From Actinopolymorpha rutila (GTDB lineage Bacteria > Actinomycetota > Actinomycetes > Propionibacteriales > Actinopolymorphaceae), in assembly GCF_013407855.1 (NCBI RefSeq), contig NZ_JACBZH010000001.1, positions 1,488,001-1,552,000 on the forward strand: 64,000 nucleotides of DNA, in the 5' to 3' direction. The notes under the pieces were generated by a model. The model ran no database searches, was not told where the DNA came from, and saw only the letters and a list, made by a program, of their open reading frames with translations. Shown here in pieces: positions 15,911-23,179 of this stretch; positions within the stretch are counted from its first letter, which is position 1; each line of letters starts with the position of its first letter. The position numbers were made by a program, and so were the translations under genes.

Positions 15911-16576
15911 GTGTCCGAGGTCAAGATCAAGGCCGAGTCCCGCACCGAGTTCGGTAAGGGTGCGGCGCGACGGATCCGACGCGCGGGTCTCGTCCCCGCC
16001 GTCCTGTACGGCCACGGCAGCGCTCCGGTGCACATCACGCTGCCCGGTCACGAGCTGATGCTCGCGCTCAAGACCGCCAACGCGCTGTTCGACGTCGACC
16101 TGGGTGAGCGCAACGAGCTCGCGATCCCCAAGCAGGTCCAGCGCGACCCGATCAAGGGCTTCCTCGAGCACGTCGACCTGCTGATCGTCCGCCGCGGCGA
16201 GAAGGTCGTCGTCGAAGTGCCGGTGGCCCTGACCGGCGAGGCCGCACCCGGCGCGCTGGTCTCCACCGAGCACACCACGCTGTCCGTCGAGGCCGAGGCC
16301 ACGCACATCCCCGCCTCGATCGAGGTCTCGATCGAGGATGCGGAGGTCGGCACGCAGATCCTGGCCAAGGACATCTCGCTGCCGCGCGGCGTGACCCTGC
16401 ACCTGGAGCCGGAGACGCTGGTCGTCAACGTCGCCGCCGCGCCGACCGCCGAGCAGGTCGAGAGCGAGCTGGCCGAGGCCGAAGCCGCGGTCGGTGGGGA
16501 AGCGGCCGAGGCAGCTGCCGAGCCCGAGGAGACCGAGGAAGGCGCCGGCGAGGAGCCCTCCGGCGAGCAGGAGTAG
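15911..16576 (+). CDS. rplY: 50S ribosomal protein L25/general stress protein Ctc
   Basis: A 221-residue long-form L25 that binds 5S rRNA. The N-terminal L25 domain (KAESRTEFGKGAARRIRRAG, then YGHG) is followed by the Ctc beta domain (VPVALTGEAAPGALV) and a Glu/Ala-rich acidic tail of about 50 residues, as usual in actinomycetes. The start is GTG 15911 with GAGGAGT upstream. The 193 bp separating it from prs shows no gene or firm promoter, although TATTCT at 15781 could be a -10. Confidence 0.95.
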   Translation: MSEVKIKAESRTEFGKGAARRIRRAGLVPAVLYGHGSAPVHITLPGHELMLALKTANALFDVDLGERNELAIPKQVQRDPIKGFLEHVDLLIVRRGEKVVVEVPVALTGEAAPGALVSTEHTTLSVEAEATHIPASIEVSIEDAEVGTQILAKDISLPRGVTLHLEPETLVVNVAAAPTAEQVESELAEAEAAVGGEAAEAAAEPEETEEGAGEEPSGEQE

Positions 16577-16612
16577 TCGAGCCGCACTCCGGCGCGACCT
16601 GCGTAACTCTCC

Positions 16613-17209
16613 ATGTCCGAGAGCTCGTCCGGAAGTCCATGGCTGGTCGTGGGCCTGGGTAACCCCGGGCCCACGTACGCCGCCCACCGGCACAACATCG
16701 GCCAGCAGGTCGTCGACCTGCTGGCCACCCGGGTGGGCGGAAAGCTGAGGCCCCACCCACGTGGCCGCGCCGACGTGCTCGAAGGTCGGCTCGGTGGCGT
16801 GCCCGGTGTACGTGTCGTGCTGGCACGGCCCCGTTCCTACATGAACGAGACGGGCGGCCCGGTGGCGAGCCTGGCCACCTTCTACAAGATTCCGCCCGAG
16901 CGCGTGGTGGCCGTCCACGACGAGCTCGACATCCCGTTCGGCGCGCTCCGGCTCAAGCTCGGCGGCGGCGACAACGGGCACAACGGTCTCCGGTCGATCC
17001 GCCGCTCTCTCGGCACCGGGGACTTCCATCGCGTCCGGTGTGGCATCGGCCGCCCGCCCGGACGCCAGAACCCGGCCGACTTCGTGCTCTCCGGCTTCTC
17101 CGCGGCCGAGCGCAAGGAAGTTCCGCTGCTCGTCGACAACGCCGCCGACGCGGTCGAGGCACTCGTCGCCGAGGGACTCGACCGTGCGCAGAACACCTGG
17201 CACGGCTGA
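16613..17209 (+). CDS. pth: Peptidyl-tRNA hydrolase
   Basis: A 198-residue Pth that recycles peptidyl-tRNA. It has the family signature [21 protein letters not shown] with catalytic His, the Asn-containing [37 protein letters not shown] with the catalytic Asp, and GIGRP. It lies 36 bp after rplY in the same operon and is the last gene of the housekeeping block before the polysaccharide region. Confidence 0.97.
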   Translation: MSESSSGSPWLVVGLGNPGPTYAAHRHNIGQQVVDLLATRVGGKLRPHPRGRADVLEGRLGGVPGVRVVLARPRSYMNETGGPVASLATFYKIPPERVVAVHDELDIPFGALRLKLGGGDNGHNGLRSIRRSLGTGDFHRVRCGIGRPPGRQNPADFVLSGFSAAERKEVPLLVDNAADAVEALVAEGLDRAQNTWHG

Positions 17210-17487
17210 CTTCCCGGCCTGCCCGGCCCCCGGCCGGTCCCCCGCGAGGGTTGACCACGACGTTCAGATCACGGTTCGATCTCGCATGCAACTTTCTCCG
17301 TTCCCGAGGAGTCGGTGGGTACGTAGGTGCCGGCTTCGCGCCCGGGGGGTGCGTGGAGCCGGCATTTTCATGTTTACCCTCCGGCCCACCGGGAACCCAT
17401 TTTTGTCGGACACACAGCTTCGTTTGGCTGAGGCCGACAACGACCCCTGCCTATGGTGAATGAATTGGCCAGACGGGAGGGGCCATC
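17210..17487. other. Intergenic region after pth, lower GC
   Basis: These 278 bp separate pth from the GH26-like gene. They are less GC-rich than the neighbouring coding sequence and should hold the pth operon terminator and the promoter of the next gene. TATGGT at about 17451 could be a -10 but no matching -35 was found. No RNA gene is recognised. Confidence 0.5.
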
Positions 17488-18522
17488 GTGTTTCGAAGAC
17501 TATTTCTCGCTGTATTACTCGCGGTTGTGCTGGTTGCCGGTGCTGCGTGCCAACCGGGCCAGAAGCCGGCACCGGGGGGCGGTGTCGTCAAGAGTACTTG
17601 TGGCGTGGGTACAAAACTCACGCCGAAATGTGGCACGTGGTGGGGCGTCGCCCCCAATCCCCTTGCCGGGGAAAGCTGGGACCGGGCGCTGACGAATTTC
17701 GAGAATCAGATTCAGCGGCCGGTCAACATCGTGCACTACTACCACTCGTCCGGGCAGTTGTTCCCGACGGCGTCGGAAATCGCCCGGGCGAACCAGCCGG
17801 GCAAGGAGCGCTTGCTCTTGATCAACTACAAGCCCGAGGGCGGCAAGACTTGGGCTCAGGTGGCAGCCGGTGCACAGGACCAGAGGCTGAACCAGTTGGC
17901 CGCGTACATCAAGGCCAACTTCAACCAGCCCTTCTTCCTCACGATCCACCACGAGCCGGAGGAAGAGGTCAAGCCGACGGCGGGATCCGGCTACACCGCA
18001 CAGGACTACCGCGCGATGTACCGGCACGTCGTCCTGCGGCTGCGTGCGCAGGGTGCCACCAGGATCGTCACGGTGATGAACTACATCGGGCTGCCGAAGT
18101 GGGGAAGCCAGCCGTGGTTCGAGAACCTGTACCCCGGCAACGACGTGGTCGACTGGATCGCCTACGACCCCTACATCTTCGGTAGCGGTTCATACTGGGG
18201 TCCGGTTTCCGATCTCTTCAATCGGAAATTCCCCGAGTACCCGAAGTGGCCCGGCTTCTACTCGTGGGCAACGCAGTTCGCGCCCGGAAAGCCGTTGATG
18301 CTCGCCGAATGGGGAGTGGGTGAACAACCCGGTAATCCCGCCGGCAAGCCGGATTTCTTCAAGGCTCTGGGCTCACAGGCAAAGAACTGGCCGGCGGTGA
18401 AGGCGATGGTGTACTGGAATGCCGCGGCGGACCGGACGGTCGGAGCGACCCGAATAGACTCCACGACGGCGTCGTTGCAGGCGTATCGCAACACGGGGCT
18501 GATGCCGTACTTCAACCCCTAA
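17488..18522 (+). CDS. GH26-like glycoside hydrolase lipoprotein
   Basis: A 344-residue secreted lipoprotein. It has a lipobox VLVAGAAC, then a TIM-barrel domain. HHEPEEE near residue 152 fits the acid/base Glu and LAEWGVGEQ near residue 272 fits the nucleophile Glu of clan-A enzymes such as GH26. Such proteins cut beta-mannan, beta-glucan or self-made exopolysaccharide; the adjacent polysaccharide cluster suggests the last. The start is GTG 17488 after GGGAGGGG. Its TAA stop is made partly by the IS110 element: T18520 belongs to the CT core and AA to the element. Without the insertion the gene would end in TAG after the same last residue. Confidence 0.85.
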   Translation: MFRRLFLAVLLAVVLVAGAACQPGQKPAPGGGVVKSTCGVGTKLTPKCGTWWGVAPNPLAGESWDRALTNFENQIQRPVNIVHYYHSSGQLFPTASEIARANQPGKERLLLINYKPEGGKTWAQVAAGAQDQRLNQLAAYIKANFNQPFFLTIHHEPEEEVKPTAGSGYTAQDYRAMYRHVVLRLRAQGATRIVTVMNYIGLPKWGSQPWFENLYPGNDVVDWIAYDPYIFGSGSYWGPVSDLFNRKFPEYPKWPGFYSWATQFAPGKPLMLAEWGVGEQPGNPAGKPDFFKALGSQAKNWPAVKAMVYWNAAADRTVGATRIDSTTASLQAYRNTGLMPYFNP

Positions 18523-18583
18523 TGGGGTTCGACCGGCGTTTCGCGCCCAAGGCTAGGGCTGTTGGGCGTGAGGCTGGTCGCCG

Positions 18584-18735
18584 AGCCGCCGTCGGGTGAG
18601 CACTCTTCAGTCCCTGGCCGTTCAGGTCTAGGCCTAGATCGTGCCCCCGGCGGCTGGTGAGGAGGTCGTAGGGCTGGTGGGATGTCGTGCCGGGTTGAGC
18701 ACTGATCCATTAGGTCGCCTGGATCTTCTCCGCAA
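18584..18735 (+). ncRNA. Candidate IS110 bridge RNA in the left end
   Basis: The non-coding left end folds into a stem (AGCCGCC 18584-18590 with GGCGGCT 18649-18655; GCAC 18600-18603 with GTGC 18641-18644) enclosing a target-type loop, then a second loop capped by GTGC/GCAC (18687-18702). Loop 1 holds CTTCAGTCCCT (18605-18615), which matches the left target 18510-18520 with two wobble-compatible changes, and GGCCTAG (18631-18637), complementary to the right target 20016-20022. Loop 2 holds GTGGGATGTC (18677-18686), identical to the right end 20007-20016, and CCATTAG (18707-18713), complementary to the left end 18519-18525. This is the guide layout known for IS110 bridge RNAs. RNA ends are approximate. 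Confidence 0.75.
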
Positions 18736-18773
18736 GCTCGCCCTGATGGCTGGAAGGAGAGGAGATACCAGCG

Positions 18774-19994
18774 GTGCTCTTCATCGGGGATGACTGGGCA
18801 GAGGCTCATCACGACCTTGAGCTGGTCGACGAGGCTGGCACGGTGTTGGCCCGGCGCCGCCTGCCTGAGGGAATCGAGGGCATCGCCGCGCTGCACGGGC
18901 TGGTGGGAGATCACCTCGGTGTGCAGGACGAGCCGGATCGGGTGGTGGTGGGAATCGAGACCGACCGCGGCCCGTGGGTGCAGGCGTTGATCGCGGCCGG
19001 CTACACCGTCTATGCGATCAACCCGCTGCAGGTCGCGCGCTATCGAGAACGGCACGGCACCGCCGGGGCGAAGTCAGATCCCGGTGATGCGCACGTGCTG
19101 GCCGAGATCGTCCGCCTGGACCGAGCACATCACCGCCCCGTCGCGGGTGATTCCGGGCTGGCCGAGCACATCAAGGTCGCTGCCCGGGCGCACCAGACGA
19201 TGATCTGGACCCGGCAACGCAACACCAACACCATGCGGTCGATGCTGCGGGAGTACTACCCCGCCGCGCTGGTCGCCTTCGGCGACCTGGCCTGCCGGGA
19301 CGCCCTCGCGGTCCTTGCTGCGGCACCGACACCGCAGCAGGGTGCGGCGTTGACCCCAGCCCGCATCCAGCGGCTGCTGGCCCGGGCCGGTCGGCAACGC
19401 AACGTGGCTGCCCGGGCCGAACAGATCGCGACGGCGTTGCGCGGCCAGCAGCTGCCCACCCGGCCGGAGGTAGTCGATGCCTACGCGGCCAGCCTGTCCG
19501 CGCTGGTCGCGGTCACGGCCGAGATGGTCCGCCAGATCGCTGCCTTGGAGGAGCAGGTGAAGGCGGGTTTTGGCCGGCACCCGGACGCTGAGATCTACCT
19601 GAGCCAGCCTGGCCTCGGGCCGATCCTCGCCGCCCGGGTACTCGCCGAGTTCGGAGACGACCCCCACCGCTACCCCGACGCCCGGGCACGAAAGAACTAC
19701 TCCGGCATGAGCCCGATCACCAAGGCCTCCGGCACCAGACGAGTCGTCCTCGCCCGCCACGCCCGCAACCGCCGGCTCGCCGACGCCCTCTACCTGCAAG
19801 CCTTCGCCGCACTGTCGACCTCACCCGGAGCGCGCGCCTTCTACGACCGCCACCGCGACCGCGGAGCAACTCACCACCAAGCGCTACGAACACTGGCCAA
19901 CCGGCTCGTCGGCATCCTCCACGGATGCCTCACCCACGGCACCAGCTACAACGAAGCCACCGCCTGGCCAACCCAAGAAGCCATCGCCGCTTGA
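18774..19994 (+). CDS. IS110-family DEDD/serine transposase
   Basis: A 406-residue recombinase. The N-terminal RuvC-like domain shows IGDDWAEAHHDLELVD (Asp7), GIETDRGPW (Glu62) and KSDPGDAHVLAE (Asp102, Asp105), the DEDD set. The C-terminal Tnp domain has YSGMSPITKASGTRR with the conserved Ser319 expected to act as nucleophile. A coiled-coil-like stretch joins them. The start is GTG 18774 after AAGGAGAGGAG. The gene is full length with no frameshift. In this family the protein works with an RNA made from the element's own non-coding end. Confidence 0.95.
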   Translation: MLFIGDDWAEAHHDLELVDEAGTVLARRRLPEGIEGIAALHGLVGDHLGVQDEPDRVVVGIETDRGPWVQALIAAGYTVYAINPLQVARYRERHGTAGAKSDPGDAHVLAEIVRLDRAHHRPVAGDSGLAEHIKVAARAHQTMIWTRQRNTNTMRSMLREYYPAALVAFGDLACRDALAVLAAAPTPQQGAALTPARIQRLLARAGRQRNVAARAEQIATALRGQQLPTRPEVVDAYAASLSALVAVTAEMVRQIAALEEQVKAGFGRHPDAEIYLSQPGLGPILAARVLAEFGDDPHRYPDARARKNYSGMSPITKASGTRRVVLARHARNRRLADALYLQAFAALSTSPGARAFYDRHRDRGATHHQALRTLANRLVGILHGCLTHGTSYNEATAWPTQEAIAA

Positions 19995-20094
19995 CAGCTT
20001 AGAGCCGTGGGATGTCTAGGCCGAGCAGGAAACCAATGCCGACCGATGACCGACTGGCCCGGCGCCCCGGCGCGCGGGCCGGCGGCCTGTCTTC

Positions 20095-23000
20095 CTAGCG
20101 CGGCGCCTCGTCCTGACGCGCGGAGCGAATACCGGCGAACAGGTGCCGGCCGTAGTTGTCGGCGTACGGTGCCACCGCGTCCTCGTCCGGCCCGAGGTCG
20201 ACCACCCGGTCGAAGCCGGTGTGGGTGGTGAGGAAGCGGCGGACGTGCTCGGTGTCCCAGCCGCGCAGCGACCGGGCGAACCACGCCTCGTGCTCCTGGC
20301 CGGTGTCGAGGAACAGCACTCGTCCGGTCACCGAATCCAGGAGTCCGGCCAACTCCTCCGCGGACACGCTTGCCCGCCCGAGAACGAAGTGGTGCAGCAG
20401 GCTGAAGCAGGACACCACGTCCCACCTCCGCCCGGCGTCCCGGGCCGCGCGGAGGAACTCCACCGCGTCGCCCACCGTGATCCTGGCCGGGTCCAGACCG
20501 TAGACGCCGGCCGCGAGCCGCGGTGCCAGCGGGTCGCGTTCGATGCCCTCCGCCGCGAAGCCGAGGTCGCCGAGCCGGCGGACGAACCACCCGTAGCAGC
20601 AGGCCACGTCGAGGTAGCTGTGGCCGGGTCCGTCGATGCCCTCGGACGCCAGCCGGCGTTCCATCATCGACAACCGGTCGGTGCAGCGGCGTACGGTCGT
20701 CCAGCTGCGCTGCAGCTCGGGTGCGTCGATCGGCTGGTACAGCTCCTTCTTCCCGCCGATCCAGCTCATCTGCCCCAGCAGGTCCTGCAGCGGCGTCGTC
20801 ACCGGAACGCGCTTGACCTTGACCGAGGCGGACTCGGCGCCGCCGTGCGCGAGCAGTGCCAGGCGGTGGTGGCCGTCGAGCACCTGGAAGCAGTCGGAGT
20901 CGCGGATCGGTGCCACCAGAACCGGGTCGGACGGGCCGCTCTGCCCGGCCCGCGCCGGCAACCCGCCCCCGTCAGGGGTCGATCCGGTCACCGGGCCGCC
21001 TGCCGGAGCGGTCGTCGGCACGGTCGCCGGCACGGTGCCCGTCGTGTGCTCGGCGGTGGCTCCGGTGGCGACGGCGGTTCCCACGGCGGTGCCGACCGCG
21101 ACCGGCGCCGGCACGCCCCCGGACGGGGCGGCGGCGACCGCCCGAGCCAGGAACGACCGGGCGACCTCGACGACACCGGATTCGTCGGATGCCCAGAAGT
21201 AGCGTCCGGTCAGCCGCAGGCAGCGCCGGGCGTGTTCGGTGTACGGCGAGGCGAGGATGGCCTCGTCGGTCAGCTCACCGTGCTCGGCCGCCAGGCGGAG
21301 CAGGTCGGCGTGCGGCCCGCGGGCGATCGGCGTGGACGCCCACAGCAGGTCGTCGAACTCCGCCGCGTAGGTGGTCGCGGGTACGCCGTCCTGGATGCCG
21401 AGCAGCAGCCGGTCCAACGGCACCCGTGCCACCCCTGGCCGGCGGAGCACCAGCGTGGACAACGCGACCCGGGCACCCTGGGGGAACGGCAGCCGCCGCA
21501 GCGCGTTCACGCCGCCCAGCAATGCCTGCCCGGAGGTCTGCCGGGCCCGGCCGTGCAGACGGCGCATCGGAGCAGCGAGCCTGCCCATGGGCACGCCTGC
21601 CAGTGCGCTCCGGAACGCTCCGAGCTGCAGGTGGTTTCGGCCCTTCCACAACAGCGCGGCGTACACCGCGCACATCGGGACCAGCCAGCCGATCACCACG
21701 CCGACGTTCATCGGCGCCACGAGGTCCACCAGGAGCGGCACCACGCCGAAGCACGCGGTCGCCGAGGCGGCCACCCACAGCACGGCCGGGCCGAACGACA
21801 TCACGCCGTACGCCCGCCGCACCTGCAGCATCGGCAGCGTGTTGCGGACCGCGAGCGCGGCGGCCCACGCGATCGCCGCACCGGTGATGCCGAGCCGGGG
21901 GACCAGGACGACGACGAGCACGACGTCGACGACGAGGGCGGCGGCGTTGTTGACCAGGCTCTGCCGGCTGCGCCCGGCCATCAGCAACACGACGTCCACC
22001 GAACCCGTGGCGGTGGTGGCCAGCATGGTGAGGGCCAGGATGACGACCGTGGCCCGGCCGGCTTCGTACCCACCGCCGAAGACCTTCAGCAGCACCGGTG
22101 CGGCGACCGCGCTGCAGAGGTAGATCGGCCAAGCGATCGCCATCAGCCACGCGGTCGACGTGGAGAACGACTCGCGTACCCCCGCGAGGTCGCCGCGGGC
22201 GAACAACCCCGCGAGCTGTGGCTGCAGCACCTGCTGGATGGCCTGGACGCCGAGCTGGCCGAGGACGAGGAAGCGGGTCGCGGCGGTGTAGACGGCCGCG
22301 TGCCGCGGGGACAGCAGCGCGGCGACCAGCACGATGTCGGAGCGCTGCAGCGCTACCTGGCAGATCCGCCCAACAGCTCGGGGCGCGGTGAATCCCCAGA
22401 AGTCCCGGGCGAGGGTGGCCGGCGGCGCGGCGTCTTCCGGGACCTCACCGTGGGCGTCGCCGGCCGGCTTGGTCCGCAGCCTGGCGACGATCGAGCGGTA
22501 CCACCACGCCACGCCGAGCAGGCCGACGGCGTACGGCGCGACCCAGGCCACCGCCAGCCACACCGGGCCGGCCCCGACCAGCAGCACGACCACGATGCAC
22601 AGGATCTGCCCGGGCAGCCGGCCGAGCTTCTCCACGATGACGTTGGGCCGCATCGTCTGGTGCGCCTGGGTGGCGGCGAGGATCGTGTCGTACGCCGTGG
22701 CCACCGGCAGGCTGACCGCGAGCACCCGCAGCATCGCCGTCATCGTGGCGCCGTGCTCCACGCTCGTGGCGCCGCTCTCGCCGGCGCCCAGCATGGTCGC
22801 GAGCCACGGCGCCACCAGCCACACCACCACCGCGGCCGCGGCACTCAACCCGAGGACGGGGCGCAGCGCGATCCACACCGTGCGCACCGCGCCGGCGAGA
22901 CTGCCCACGGCGAGCTGTCGCTGGATGGTGTGCGCCAGGCCGACGTCGGTCCCCAGCCCGGAGATCGCGGTGACGATGAGGAAGAACGACGTGGCCGCGA

Positions 23001-23166
23001 ACAGCATCCCGGCGACGTTCTGGGGGACACCGTTGGCGACCACCACGACCAGCGCGATGCTCGCCGCCCCGCCGACGAACGTGCCGGCCAGGTTGAGCAT
23101 TCCGTTGCGTGCCAGCCGTTCGATGGACGGGGTACTCGACGTACCAGCCGCAGTCACCGCACTCAC
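20095..23166 (-). CDS. Wzx-like flippase fused to ParB-like segment and methyltransferase
   Basis: A 1023-residue fusion. Residues 1 to about 520 are a polytopic MOP-type polysaccharide flippase with about 12-14 membrane helices. A soluble linker of about 200 residues follows, then a ParB/sulfiredoxin-like motif (FQVLDGHHRLALLAHGG) and, from about residue 840, a class I SAM methyltransferase (YLDVACCYGWFVRRLGDLGF, GDAVEFLRAARD, CFSLLHHFV). A low-complexity Thr/Gly/Pro stretch before the ParB-like motif looks like a flexible linker. It would move lipid-linked sugar units across the membrane and methylate something on the cytoplasmic side. It is 13 bp downstream of the Wzz-like gene. No stop interrupts the reading frame. 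Confidence 0.85.
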   Translation of the reverse strand: MSAVTAAGTSSTPSIERLARNGMLNLAGTFVGGAASIALVVVVANGVPQNVAGMLFAATSFFLIVTAISGLGTDVGLAHTIQRQLAVGSLAGAVRTVWIALRPVLGLSAAAAVVVWLVAPWLATMLGAGESGATSVEHGATMTAMLRVLAVSLPVATAYDTILAATQAHQTMRPNVIVEKLGRLPGQILCIVVVLLVGAGPVWLAVAWVAPYAVGLLGVAWWYRSIVARLRTKPAGDAHGEVPEDAAPPATLARDFWGFTAPRAVGRICQVALQRSDIVLVAALLSPRHAAVYTAATRFLVLGQLGVQAIQQVLQPQLAGLFARGDLAGVRESFSTSTAWLMAIAWPIYLCSAVAAPVLLKVFGGGYEAGRATVVILALTMLATTATGSVDVVLLMAGRSRQSLVNNAAALVVDVVLVVVLVPRLGITGAAIAWAAALAVRNTLPMLQVRRAYGVMSFGPAVLWVAASATACFGVVPLLVDLVAPMNVGVVIGWLVPMCAVYAALLWKGRNHLQLGAFRSALAGVPMGRLAAPMRRLHGRARQTSGQALLGGVNALRRLPFPQGARVALSTLVLRRPGVARVPLDRLLLGIQDGVPATTYAAEFDDLLWASTPIARGPHADLLRLAAEHGELTDEAILASPYTEHARRCLRLTGRYFWASDESGVVEVARSFLARAVAAAPSGGVPAPVAVGTAVGTAVATGATAEHTTGTVPATVPTTAPAGGPVTGSTPDGGGLPARAGQSGPSDPVLVAPIRDSDCFQVLDGHHRLALLAHGGAESASVKVKRVPVTTPLQDLLGQMSWIGGKKELYQPIDAPELQRSWTTVRRCTDRLSMMERRLASEGIDGPGHSYLDVACCYGWFVRRLGDLGFAAEGIERDPLAPRLAAGVYGLDPARITVGDAVEFLRAARDAGRRWDVVSCFSLLHHFVLGRASVSAEELAGLLDSVTGRVLFLDTGQEHEAWFARSLRGWDTEHVRRFLTTHTGFDRVVDLGPDEDAVAPYADNYGRHLFAGIRSARQDEAPR

Positions 23167-23179
23167 CGCGTGTGTCCCC

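Larger units (their letters stand above)
18519..20017 (+). mobile_element. Intact IS110-family insertion sequence
   Basis: The element of about 1.5 kb has one transposase gene and long non-coding left DNA, and no terminal inverted repeats, as is normal for IS110. Boundaries are set by a CT core at both junctions (18519-18520 and 20016-20017) and by guide-like matches in the left end. Removing the element gives ...CAACCC-CT-AGGCCGAG..., which restores a TAG stop for the GH26-like gene. No target duplication beyond the core is expected. The intact gene and ends suggest a recent, possibly still active insertion between two convergent genes. Confidence 0.85.

Noticed and set aside
20055..20080. 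Terminator between the IS110 element and the flippase gene
   Set aside because: Only a 6-bp GGCCCG/CGGGCC stem was found in GC-rich DNA; too weak to list.
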